Assembly: GCA_947652115.1 (NCBI GenBank)
Contig: OX393574.1
Span: forward strand, 14,310,907 to 14,374,906
Length of the DNA: 64,000 bases
Origin: Blastomussa wellsi
Lineage: Eukaryota > Cnidaria > Anthozoa > Scleractinia > Plerogyridae
Direction of reading: 5' to 3'
The translations under genes were made by a program, and so were the position numbers. Positions within the stretch are counted from its first letter, which is position 1. Every line of letters starts with the position of its first letter. The notes beneath the pieces are model-generated. The model worked only from the letters and a program-made list of their open reading frames with translations, had not been told where the DNA came from and searched no databases. Shown piece after piece: positions 1 to 13,334 of this stretch.

Positions 1-3000
1 AATTGAAACTACTTGTTCGATTTTAGCCTAATTGGTATCGATGGACTCGGCAACTATGCTAGATTTTATCTGTGTAAAAAACCGCTTGAAAAAATCTCAA
101 ATAGCTGAGAAATAGCACGATTTTGAACAGTCGCCAAAATGGCTATTTTTTGACTTTTTTCTAATGGGGGACCATAGGAAAATTTTCAAAAAATTTAAAC
201 TTGTCCGATTCTAGTCTAATTGGTATGGATGGACTTAGAAGCCATCGCAGTTTTCATCTGAGCAAAAAACCGCTTGAAAAAAGCTCAATTGGCTGAGAAA
301 TGACACGATTTTAAAAGTTGCCCAAAATGGCCAATTTCATAGGGGGGACCATGGGAAATTTTTCAAAAACGGCCGATCTTTTAGCTCGAGTTTGCAAGGC
401 TGTAAATTGAAAGTACTTGTTCGATTTTAGCCTAATTGGTATCGATGGACTCGGCAACTATCCTAGATTTTATCTGTATAAAAAACGGCTTGAAAAAATC
501 TCAAATTGCTGAGAAATAGCACGATTTTGAACAGTCGCCAAAATGGCTATTTTTTGACTTTTTTCTAAGGGGGGACCATAGGAAAATTTTCAAAAAATTT
601 AAACTTGTCCGATTCTAGTCTAATTGGTATGGATGGACTTAGAAGCCATCGCAGTTTTCATCTGAGCAAAAAACCGCTTGAAAAAAGCTCAATTGGCTGA
701 GAAATGACACGATTTTAAAAGTTGCCCAAAATGGCCAATTTCATAGGGGGACCATAGGAAATTTTTCAAAAACGGCCGATCTTTTAGCTCGAGTTTGCAA
801 GGCTGTAAAATTGAAACTACTTGTTCGATTTTAGCGTAATTGGTATCGATGGACTCGGCAACTATCCTAGATTTTATCTGTGTAAAAAACCGCTTGAAAA
901 AATCTCAAATAGCTGAGAAATAGCACGATTTTGAACAGTCGCCAAAATGGCTATTTTTTGACTTTTTTCTAATGGGGGACCATAGGAAAATTTTCAAAAA
1001 ATTTAAAGTTGTCCGATTCTAGTCTAATTGGTATGGATGGACTTAGAAGCCATCGCAGTTTTCATCTGAGCAAAAAACCGCTTGAAAAAAGCTCAATTGG
1101 CTGAGAAATGACACGATTTTAAAAGTTGCCCAAAATGGCCAATTTAATAGGGGGACCATAGGAAATTTTTCAAAAACGGCCGATCTTTTAGCTCGAGTTT
1201 GCAAGGCTGTAAAATTGAAACTACTTGTTCGATTTTAGCCTAATTGGTATCGATGGACTCGGCAACTATGCTAGATTTTATCTGTGTAAAAAACCGCTTG
1301 AAAAAATCTCAAATAGCTGAGAAATAGCACGATTTTGAAAAGTCGCCAAAATGTCTATTTTTTGACTTTTTTCTAAGGGGGGACCATAGGAAAATTTTCA
1401 AAAAATTTAAACTTGTCCGATTCTAGTCTAATTGGTATGGATGGACTTAGAAGCCATCGCAGTTTTCATGTCAGCAAAAAACCGCTTGATAAAAGCTCAA
1501 TTGGCTGAGAAATGACACGATTTTAAAAGTTGCCCAAAATGGCCAATTTCATAGGGGGGACCATAGGAAATTTTTCAAAAACGGCCGATCTTTTAGCTCG
1601 AGTTTGCAAGGCTGTAAAATTGAAACTACTTGTTCGATGTTAGCCTAATTGGTATCGATGGACTCGGCAACTATCCTAGATTTTATCGGTGTAAGAACCG
1701 CTTGACAAAATCTCAAATAGCTGAGAAATAGCACGATTTTGAAAAGTCGCCAAAATGGCTATTTTTTGACTTTTTTCAAAGGGGGGACCATAGGAAAATT
1801 TTCAAAAAATTTAAACTTGTCCGATTCTAGTCTAATTGGTATGGATGGACTTAGAAGCCATCGCAGTTTTCATCTGAGCAAAAAACCGCTTGAAAAAAGC
1901 TTAATTGGCTGAGAAATGACACGATTTTAAAAATTGCCCAAAATGGCCAATTTCATAGGGGGGACCATGGGAAATTTTTCAAAAACGGCCGATCTTTTAG
2001 CTCGAGTTTGCAAGGCTGTAAATTGAAACTACTTGTTCGATTTTAGCCTAATTGGTATCGATGGACTCGGCAACTATCTTAAATTTTATCTGTGTATAAA
2101 ACGGCTTGAAAAAATCTCAAATTGCTGAGAAATAGCACGATTTTGAACAGTCGCCAAAATGGCTATTTTTTGACTTTTTTCTAAGGGGGGACCATAGGAA
2201 AATTTTCAAAAAATTTAAACTTGTCCAATTCTAGTCTAATTGGTATGGATGGACTTAGAAGCCATCGCAGTTTTAATCTGAGCAAAAAACCGCTTGAAAA
2301 AAGCTCAATTGGCTGAGAAATGACACGATTTTAAAAGTTGCCCAAAATGGCCAATTTCATAGGGGGACCATAGGAAATTTTTCAAAAACGGCCGATCTTT
2401 TAGCTCGAGTTTGCAAGGCTGTAAAATTGAAACTACTTGTTCGATTTTAGCCTAATTGGTATCGATGGACTCGGCAACTATCCTAAATTTTATCTGTGTA
2501 AAAAACCGCTTGAAAAAATCTCAAATAGCTGAGAAATAGCACGATTTTGAAAAGTCCCCAAAATGGCTATTTTTTGACTTTTTTCTAAGGGGGGACCATA
2601 GGAAAATTTTCAAAAAATTTAAACTTGTCCGATTCTAGTCTAATTGGTATGGATGGACTTAGAAGCCATCGCAGTTTTCATGTGAGCAAAAAACCGCTTG
2701 ATAAAAGCTCAATTGGCTGAGAAATGACACGATTTTAAAAGTTGCCCAAAATGGCCAATTTCATAGGGGGGACGATAGGAAATTTTTCAAAAACGGCCGA
2801 TCTTTTAGCTCGAGTTTGCAAGGCTGTAAAATTGAAACTACTTGTTCGATTTTAGCCTAATTGGTATCGATGGACTCGGCCACTATCCTAGCTTTTATCG
2901 GTGTAAAAAACGACTTGAAAAATTTTAAACAGCTGAGAAATAGCACGATTTTGAAAAGTCGCCAAAACGGCTATTTTTTGACTTTTTTCTAAGGGGGGAC

Positions 3001-5794
3001 CATAGGAAAATTTTCAAAAAATTTAAACTTGTCCGATTCTAGTCTAATTGGTATGGATGGACTTAAAAGCCATCGCAGTTTTCATCTGAGAAAAAAACCG
3101 CTTGAAAAAGGCTCAATTGGCTGAGATATGACACGATTTTAAAAGTTTCCCAAAATGGCCAATTTCATAGGGGGGACCATAGGAAATTTTTCAAAAACGG
3201 CCGATCTTTTAGCTCGAGTTTGCAAGGCTGTAAAATTGAAACTACTTGTTCGATTTTAGCCTAATTGGTATCGATGGACTCGGCAACTATCCTAAATTTT
3301 ATCTGTGTAAAAAACCGCTTGAAAAAATCTCAAATAGCTGAGAAATAGCACGATGTTTAAAAGTCGCTAAAATGGCTATTTTTTGACTTTTTTTTAAGGG
3401 GGGACCATAGGAAAATTTTCAAAAAATTTAAACTTGTCCGATTCTAGTCTAATTGGTATGGATGGACTTAGAAGCCATCGCAGTTTTCATCTGAGCAAAA
3501 AACCGCTTGATAAAAGCTCAATTGGTTGAGAAATGACACGATTTTAAAAGTTGCCCAAAATGGCCAATTTCATAGGGGGGACCATAGGAAATTTTTCAAA
3601 AACGGCCGATCTTTTAGCTCGAGTTTGCAAGGCTGTAAAATTGAAACTACTTGTTCGATTTTAGCCTAATTGGTATCGATGGACTCGGCAACTATCCTAG
3701 ATTTTATCTGTTTAAAAAACCGCTTGAAAAAATCTCAAATAGCTGAGAAATAGCACGATTTTGAAAAGTCGCCAAAATGGCTATTTTTTGACTTTTTTCT
3801 AAGGGGGGACCATAGGAAAATTTTCAAAAAATTTAAACTTGTCCGATTCTAGTCTAATTGGTATGGATGGACTTAGAAGCCATCGCAGTTTTCATGTGAG
3901 ATAAAAACCGCTTGATAAAAGCTCAATTGGCTGAGAAATGACACGATTTTAAAAGTTGCCCAAAATGGCCAATTTCATAAGGGGGACCATAGGAAATTTT
4001 TCAAAAACGGCCGATCTTTTAGCTCGAGTTTGCAAGGCTGTAAAATTGAAACTACTTGTTCGATTTTAGCGTAATTGGTATCGATGGACTCGGCAACTAT
4101 CCTAGATATTACCTGTGTAAAAACCGCTTGAAAAAATCTAAAATAGCTGAGAAATAGCACGATTTTGAAAAGTCGCCAAAATGGCTATTTTTTGACTTTT
4201 TCTAAGGGGGGACCGTAGGAAAATTTTCAAAAAATTTAAACTTGTCCGATTCTAGTCTAATTGGTATGGATGGACTTAGAAGCCATCGCAGTTTTCATCT
4301 GAGCAAAAAAAGCGCTTGAAAAAAGCTCAATTGGCTGAGAAATGACACGATTTTAAAAGTTGCCCAAAATGTAAAATTTTTCAAAGGGGGGACCATAGGA
4401 AAATTTTCAAAAAATTTTAACTTGTCCGATTCTAGTCTAATTGGTATGGATGGACTTACAAGCCATCGCAGTTTTCATCTAAGCAAAAAAACCGCTTGAA
4501 AAAAGCTCAATTGGCTGAGAAATGACACGATTTTGAAAGTTGCCCAAAATGGCCAATTTTATAGGGGGGACCATAGGAAATTTTTAAAAAACGGCCGATC
4601 TTTTAGCTCGAGTTTGCAAGGCTGTAAAATTGAAACTACTTGTTCGATTTTAGCCTAATTGGTATCGATGGACTCGGCAACTATCCTAGATTTTATCTGT
4701 GTATAAAACTGCTTGAAAAAATCTCAAATAGCTGAGAAAAAGCACGATTTTGAAAAGTCGCCAAAATGGCTATTTTTGGACTTTTTTCTAAGGGGGGACC
4801 ATAGGAAAATTTTCAAAAAATTTAAACTTGTCCGATTCTAGTCCAATTGGTATGGATGGACTTAGAAGCCATCGCAGTTTTCATGTGAGCAAAAAACCGC
4901 TTGAAAAAAGCTCAATTGGCTGAGAAATGACACGATTTTAAAAGTTGCCCAAAATGGCCAATTTCATAGGGGGACCATAAAAAATTTTTCAAAAACGGCC
5001 GATCTTTTAGCTCGAGTTTGCAAGGCTGTAAAATTGAAACTACTTGTTCGATTTTAGCCTAATTGGTATCGATGGACTCGGCAACTATCCTAGATTTTAT
5101 CTGTGTAAAAAACCGCTTGAAAAAATCTCAAATAGCTGAGAAATAGCACGATTTTTAAAAGTCGCCTTTCAAAAAATTTAAACTTGTCCGATTCTAGTCT
5201 AATTGGTATGGATGGACTTAGAAGCCATCGCAGTTTTCATCTGAGCAAAAAACCGCTTGAAAAAAGCTCAATTGGCTGAGAAATGACACGATTTTAAAAG
5301 TTGCCCAAAATGGCCAATTTCATAAGGAGGACCATAGGAAATTTTTCAAAAACGGCCGATCTTTTAGCTCAAGTTTGCAAGGCTGTAAAATTGAAACTAC
5401 TTGTTCGATTTTAGCCTAATTGGTATCGATGGACTCGGCAACTATCCTAAATTTTACCTGTGTAAAAAATCGCTTGAAAAAATCTCAAATAGCTGAGAAA
5501 TAGCACGATTTTGAAAAGTCCCCAAAATGGCTATTTTTTGACTTTTTTCTAAGGGGGGGCCAGAGGAAAATTTTCAAAAAATTTAAACTTGTCCGATTCT
5601 AGTCTAATTGGTATGGATGGACTTAGAAGCCATCGCAGTTTTCATGTGAGCAAAAAACCGCTTGAAAAAAGCTCAATTGGCTGAGAAATGACACGATTTT
5701 AAAAGTTGCCCAAAATGGCCAATTTCATAGGGGGGACCATAGGAAATTTTTCAAAAACGGCCGATCTTTTAGCTCGAGTTTGCAAGGCTGTAAA

Positions 5795-8225
5795 ATTGAA
5801 AGTACTTGTTCGATTTTAGCCTAATTGGTATCGATGGACTCGGCAACTATCCTAGATTTTATCTGTGTAAAAAACCGCTTGAAAAAATCTCAAATAGCTG
5901 AGAAATAGCACGATTTTGTAAAGTCGCCAAAATGGCTATTTTTGGACTTTTTTCTAAGGGGGGACCATAGGAAAATTTTCAAAAAATTTAAACTTGTCCG
6001 ATTCTAGTCTAATTGGTATGGATGGACTTAGAAGCCATCGCAGTTTTCATCTGAGCAAAAAACCGCTTGAAAAAAGCTCAATTGGCTGAGAAATGACACG
6101 ATTTTAAAAGTTGCCCAAAATGGCCAATTTCATAGGGGGGACCATAGGAAATTTATCAAAAACGGCCGATCTTTTAGCTCGAGTTTGCAAGGCTGTAAAA
6201 TTTAAACTACTTGTTCGATTTTAGCCTAATTGGTATCGATGGACTCGGCAACTATCCTAGATTTTATCTGTGTAAAAAACCGCTTGAAAAAATCTCAAAT
6301 TGCTAAAAAATAGCGCAATTTTTAAAAGCCGCCAAAATGGCTATTTTTTGACTTTTTTCAAAGGGGGGACCATAGGAAAATTTTCAAAAAATTTAAACTT
6401 GTCCGATTCTAGTCCAATTGGTATGGATGGACTTAGAAGCCATCGCAGTTTTCATGTGAGCAAAAAACCGCTTGAACAAAGCTCAATTGGCTGAGAAATG
6501 ACACGATTTTAAAAGTTGCCCAAAATGGCCAATTTCATAGGAGGGACCATAGGAAATTTTTCAAAAACGGCCGATCTTTTAGCTCGAGTTTGCAAGGCTG
6601 TAAAATTGAAACTACTCGTTAGATTTTAGCCTAATTGGTATCGATGGACTCGGCAACTATCCTAGATTTTATCTGTGTAAAAAACCGCTTGAAAAAGTCT
6701 CAAATAGCTGAGAAATTGCACGATTTTTAAAAGTCGCCAAAATGGCTATTTTTTGACAATTTTCTAAGGGGGGACCATAGGAAAATTTTCAAAAAATTTA
6801 AACTTGTCCGATTCTAGTCTAATTGGTATGGATGGACTTAGAAGCCATCGCAGTTTTCATCTGAGCAAAAAACCGCTTGAAAAAAGCTCAATTGGCTGAG
6901 AAATGACACGATTTTAAAAGTTGCCCAAAATGGCCAATTTCATAAGGAGGACCATAGGAAATTTTTCAAAAACGGCCGATCTTTTAGCTCAAGTTTGCAA
7001 GGCTGTAAAATTGAAAGTACTTGTTCGATTTTAGCCTAATTGGTATCGATGGACTCGGCAACGATCCTAGATTTTATCTGTGTAAAAAACCGCTTGAAAA
7101 AATCTCAAATAGCTGAGAAATAGCACGATTTTGAAAAGTCGCCAAAATGGCTATTTTTGGACTTTTTTCTAAGGGGGGACCATAGGAAAATTTTCAAAAA
7201 ATTTAAACTTGTCCGATTCTAGTCTAATTGGTATGGATGGACTTAGAAGCCATCGCAGTTTTCATCTGAGCAAAAAACCGCTTGAAAAAAGCTCAATTGG
7301 CTGAGAAATGACACGATTTTAAAAGTTGCCCAAAATGGCCAATTTCATAGGGGGGACCATAGGAAATTTATCAAAAACGGCCGATCTTTTAGCTCGAGTT
7401 TGCAAGGCTGTAAAATTGAAACTACTTGTTCGATTTTAGCCTAATTGGTATCGATGGACTCGGCAACTATCCTAGATTTTATCTGTGTAAAAAACCGCTT
7501 GAAAAAATCTCAAATTGCTAAAAAATAGCGCAATTTTTAAAAGCCGCCAAAATGGCTATTTTTTGACTTTTTTCAAAGGGGGGACCATAGGAAAATTTTC
7601 AAAAAATTTAAACTTGTCCGATTCTAGTCCAATTGGTATGGATGGACTTAGAAGCCATCGCAGTTTTCATGTGAGCAAAAAACCGCTTGAACAAAGCTCA
7701 ATTGGCTGAGAAATGACACGATTTTAAAAGTTGCCCAAAATGGCCAATTTCATAGGAGGGACCATAGGAAATTTTTCAAAAACGGCCGATCTTTTAGCTC
7801 GAGTTTGCAAGGCTGTAAAATTGAAACTACTCGTTAGATTTTAGCCTAATTGGTATCGATGGACTCGGCAACTATCCTAGATTTTATCTGTGTAAAAAAC
7901 CGCTTGAAAAAGTCTCAAATAGCTGAGAAATAGCACGATTTTTAAAAGTCGCCAAAATGGCTATTTTTTGACAATTTTCTAAGGGGGGACCATAGGAAAA
8001 TTTTCAAAAAATTTAAACTTGTCCGATTCTAGTCTAATTGGTATGGATGGACTTAGAAGCCATCGCAGTTTTCATCTGAGCAAAAAACCGCTTGAAAAAA
8101 GCTCAATTGGCTGAGAAATGACACGATTTTAAAAGTTGCCCAAAATGGCCAATTTCATAAGGAGGACCATAGGAAATTTTTCAAAAACGGCCGATCTTTT
8201 AGCTCAAGTTTGCAAGGCTGTAAAA
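5795..8225. repeat. Higher-order repeat: 3-unit block (1,215 bp) in direct tandem
   Basis: Unit-specific variants recur at an offset of exactly 1,215 bp (three units). They include the TTGAAAGTAC start at 5800 and 7015, AAATTTATC at about 6150 and 7365, an unusual stretch beginning TTGCTAAAAAATAGCGC at 6300 and 7515, TTGACAATTTTC at about 6754 and 7969, and CATAAGGAGGACC at about 6942 and 8157. The 5795-7010 and 7010-8225 blocks are nearly identical. The same variant series returns at about 9440-10,655 (the 6300 signature reappears at 9945), so the block occurs three times. Confidence 0.9.
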
Positions 8226-11200
8226 TTGAAACTACTTGTTCGATTTTAGCCTAATTGGTATCGATGGACTCGGCAACTATCCTAGATTTTACCTGTGTAA
8301 AAAATCGCTTGAAAAAATCTCAAATAGCTGAGAAATAGCACGATTTTGAAAAGTCCCCAAAATGGCTATTTTTTGACTTTTTTCTAAGGGGGGGCCAGAG
8401 GAAAATTTTCAAAAAATTTAAACTTGTCCGATTCTAGTCTAATTGGTATGGATGGACTTAGAAGCCATCGCAGTTTTCATCTGAGCAAAACACCGCTTGA
8501 AAAAAGCTCAATTGGCTGAGAAATGACACGATTTTAAAAGTTGCCCAAAATGGCCAATTTCATAGGGGGGACCATAGGAAATTTTTCAAAAACGGCCGAT
8601 CTTTTAGCTCGAGTTTGCAAGGCTGTAAAACTGAAACTACTTGTTCGATTTTAGTTTAATTGGTATCGATGGACTCGGCAATTATCCTAGATTTTATCTG
8701 TGTACAAAACCGCTTGAAAAAATCTCAAATAGCTGAGAAATAGCACGATTTTTAACAGTCGCCAAAATGGCTAATTTTTGACTTTTTTCTAAGGGGGGAC
8801 CATAGGAAAATTTTCAAAAAATTTAAACTTGTCCGATTCTAGTCTAATTGGTATGGATGGACTTAGAAGCCATCGCAGTTTTCATCTGAGCAAAAAACCG
8901 CTTGAAAAAAGCTCAATTGGCTGAGAAATGACACGATTTTAAAAGTTGCCCAAAATGGCCAATTTCATAGGGGGGACCATAGGAAATTTTTCAAAAACGG
9001 CCGATCTTTTAGCTCAAGTTTGCAAGGCTGTAAAATTGAAAGTACTTGTTCGATTTTAGCCTAATTGGTATCGATGGACTCGGCAACGATCCTAGATTTT
9101 ATCTGTGTAAAAAACCGCTTGAAAAAATCTCAAATAGCTGAGAAATAGCACGATTTTGAAAAGTCGCCAAAATGGCTATTTTTGGACTTTTTTCTAAGGG
9201 GGGACCATAGGAAAATTTTCAAAAAATTTAAACTTGTCCGATTCTAGTCTAATTGGTATGGATGGACTTAGAAGCCATCGCAGTTTTCATCTGAGCAAAA
9301 AACCGCTTGAAAAAAGCTCAATTGGCTGAGAAATGACACGATTTTAAAAGTTGCCCAAAATGGCCAATTTCATAGGGGGGACCATACGAAATTTTTCAAA
9401 AACGGCCGATCTTTTAGCTCAAGTTTGCAAGGCTGTAAAATTGAAAGTACTTGTTCGATTTTAGCCTAATTGGTATCGATGGACTCGGCAACTATCCTAG
9501 ATTTTATCTGTGTAAAAAACCGCTTGAAAAAATCTCAAATAGCTGAGAAATAGCACGATTTTGAAAAGTCGCCAAAATGGCTATTTTTGGACTTTTTTCT
9601 AAGGGGGGACCATAGGAAAATTTTCAAAAAATTTAAACTTGTCCGATTCTAGTCTAATTGGTATGGATGGACTTAGAAGCCATCGCAGTTTTCATCTGAG
9701 CAAAAAACCGCTTGAAAAAAGCTCAATTGGCTGAGAAATGACACGATTTTAAAAGTTGCCCAAAATGGCCAATTTCATAGGGGGGACCATAGGAAATTTA
9801 TCAAAAACGGCCGATCTTTTAGCTCGAGTTTGCAAGGCTGTAAAATTGAAACTACTTGTTCGATTTTAGCCTAATTGGTATCGATGGACTCGGCAACTAT
9901 CCTAGATTTTATCTGTGTAAAAAACCGCTTGAAAAAATCTCAAATTGCTAAAAAATAGCGCAATTTTTAAAAGCCGCCAAAATGGCTATTTTTTGACTTT
10001 TTTCAAAGGGGGGACCATAGGAAAATTTTCAAAAAATTTAAACTTGTCCGATTCTAGTCCAATTGGTATGGATGGACTTAGAAGCCATCGCAGTTTTCAT
10101 GTGAGCAAAAAACCGCTTGAACAAAGCTCAATTGGCTGAGAAATGACACGATTTTAAAAGTTGCCCAAAATGGCCAATTTCATAGGAGGGACCATAGGAA
10201 ATTTTTCAAAAACGGCCGATCTTTTAGCTCGAGTTTGCAAGGCTGTAAAATTGAAACTACTCGTTAGATTTTAGCCTAATTGGTATCGATGGACTCGGCT
10301 ACTATCCTAGATTTTATCTGTGTAAAAAACCGCTTGAAAAAGTCTCAAATAGCTGAGAAATAGCACGATTTTTAAAAGTCGCCAAAATGGCTATTCTTTG
10401 ACAATTTTCTAAGGGGGGACCATAGGAAAATTTTCAAAAAATTTAAACTTGTCCGATTCTAGTCTAATTGGTATGGATGGACTTAGAAGCCATCGCAGTT
10501 TTCATCTGAGCAAAAAACCGCTTGAAAAAAGCTCAATTGGCTGACAAATGACACGATTTTAAAAGTTGCCCAAAATGGCCAATTTCATAAGGAGGACCAT
10601 AGGAAATTTTTCAAAAACGGCCGATCTTTTAGCTCAAGTTTGCAAGGCTGTAAAATTGAAACTACTTGTTCGATTTTAGCCTAATTGGTATCGATGGACT
10701 CGGCAACTATCCTAGATTTTACCTGTGTAAAAAATCGCTTGAAAAAATCTCAAATAGCTGAGAAATAGCACGATTTTGAAAAGTCCCCAAAATGGCTATT
10801 TTTTGACTTTTTTCTAAGGGGGGGCCAGAGGAAAATTTTCAAAAAATTTAAACTTGTCCGATTCTAGTCTAATTGGTATGGATGGACTTAGAAGCCATCG
10901 CAGTTTTCATCTGAGCAAAACACCGCTTGAAAAAAGCTCAATTGGCTGAGAAATGACACGATTTTAAAAGTTGCCCAAAATGGCCAATTTCATAGGGGGG
11001 ACCATAGGAAATTTTTCAAAAACGGCCGATCTTTTAGCTCGAGTTTGCAAGGCTGTAAAATTGAAACTACTTGTTCGATTTTAGTTTAATTGGTATCGAT
11101 GGACTCGGCAACTATCCTAGATTTTATCTGTGTAAAAAACCGCTTGAAAAAATCTCAAATAGCTGAGAAATAGCACGATTTTTAACAGTCGCCAAAATGG

Positions 11201-13334
11201 CTAATTTTTGACTTTTTTGTAAGGGGGGACCATAGGAAAATTTTCAAAAAATTTAAACTTGTCCGATTCTAGTCTAATTGGTATGGATGGACTTAGAAGC
11301 CATCGCAGTTTTCATCTGAGCAAAAAACCGCTTGAAAAAATCTCAAATAGCTGAGAAATAGCACGATTTTAAAAAGTCGCCAAAATGGTTAGTTTTTGAC
11401 TTTTTTCTAAGGGGGGGCCAGAGGAAAATTTTCAAAAAATTTAAACTTGTCCGATTCTAGTCTAATTGGTATGGATGGACTTAGAAGCCATCGCAGTTTT
11501 CATCTGAGCAAAAAACCGCTTGAAAAAAGCTCAATTGGCTGAGAAATGACACGATTTTAAAAGTTGCCCAAAATGGCCAATTTCATAGGGGGGACCATAG
11601 GAAATTTTTCAAAAACGGCCGATCTTTTAGCTCAAGTTTGCAAGGCTGTAAAATTGAAACTACTTGTTCGATTTTAGCGTAATTGGTATCGATGGACTCG
11701 GCAACTATCCTAGATTTTATCTGTGTAAAAAATCGCTTGAATAAGTCTCAAATAGCTGAGAAATAGCACGATTTTGAAAAGTCGCCAAAATGGCTATTTT
11801 TTGACTTTTTTCTAAGGGGGGGCCAGAGTAAAATTTTCAAAAAATTTAAACTTGTCCGATTCTAGTCTAATTGGTATGGATGGACTTAGAAGCCATCGCA
11901 GTTTTCATCTGAGCAAAACACCGCTTGAAAAAAGCTCAATTGGCTGAGAAATGACACGATTTTAAAAGTTGCCCAAAATGGCCAATTTCATAGGGGGGAC
12001 CATAGGAAATTTTTCAAAAACGGCCTATCTTTTAGCTCAAGTTTGCAAGGCTGTAAAATTGAAAGCACTTGTTCGATTTTAGCCTAATTTCTCTCGATGG
12101 ACTCGACAACTATCGTAGATTTTATCTGTTTAAAAAACCGCTTGAAAAAATCTCAAATAGCTGAGAAATAGCACGATTTTGAAAAGTCGCCAAAATGGCT
12201 ATTTTTTGACTTTTTTCTAAGGGGGGACCATAGGAAAATTTTCAAAAAATTTAAACTTGTCCGATTCTAGTCTAATTGGTATGGATGGACTTAGAAGCCA
12301 TCGCAGTTTTCATCTGAGCAAAAAACCGCTTGAAAAAAGCTCAATTGGCTGAGAAATGACACGATTTTAAAAGTTGCCCAAAATGGCCAATTTCATAGGG
12401 GGACCATAGGAAATTTTTCAAAAACGGCCGATCTTTTAGCTCGAGTTTGCAAGGCTGTAAAATTGAAACTACTTGTTCGATTTTAGCCTAATTGGAATCG
12501 ATGGACTCGGCGACTATCCCACATTTTACCTGTGTAAAAAACCGCTTGAAAAAATCTCAAATAGCTGAGAAATAGCACGATTTTGGAAAGTCGCCAAAAT
12601 GGCTATTTTTGGACTTTTTTCTAAGGGGGGACCATAGGAAAATTTTCAAAAAATTTAAACTTGTCCGATTCTAGTCTACATGGTATGGATGGACTTAGAA
12701 GCCATCGCAGTTTTCATCTGAGCAAAAAACCGCTTGAAAAAAGCTCAATTGGCTGAGAAATGACACGATTTTAAAAGTTGCCCAAAATGGCCAATTTCAT
12801 AGGGGGGACCATAGGAAATTTATCAAAAACGGCCGATCTTTTAGCTCGAGTTTGCAAGGCTTTAAAATTGAAACTACTTGTTCGATTTTAGCCTAATTGG
12901 TATCGATGGACTCGGCAACTATCCTAGATTTTATCTGTGTAAAAAACCGCTTGAAAAAATCTAAAATAGCTGAGAAATAGCGCAATTTTTAAAAGTCGCC
13001 AAAATGGCTATTTTTTGACTTTTTTCTAAGGGGGGACCATAGGAAAATTTTCAAAAAATTTAAACTTGTCCGATTCTAGTCCAATTGGTATGGATGGACT
13101 TAGAAGCCATCGCAGTTTTCATCTGAGCAAAACACCGCTTGAAAAAAGCTCAATTGGCTGAGAAATGACACGATTTTAAAAGTTGCCCAAAATGGCCAAT
13201 TTCATAGGAGGGACCATAGGAAATTTTTCAAAAACGGCCGATCTTTTAGCTCGAGTTTGCAAGGCTGTAAAATTGAAACTACTCGTTAGATTTTAGCCTA
13301 ATTGGTATCGATGGACTCGGCAACTATCCTAGAT

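Noticed and set aside
6300..6494. 64-codon open frame repeated identically at 7515 and 9945 in the satellite
   Set aside because: It is a by-product of the three-unit higher-order repeat. It covers parts of both half-units, has no homology I recognise, and other units close the frame with stops.
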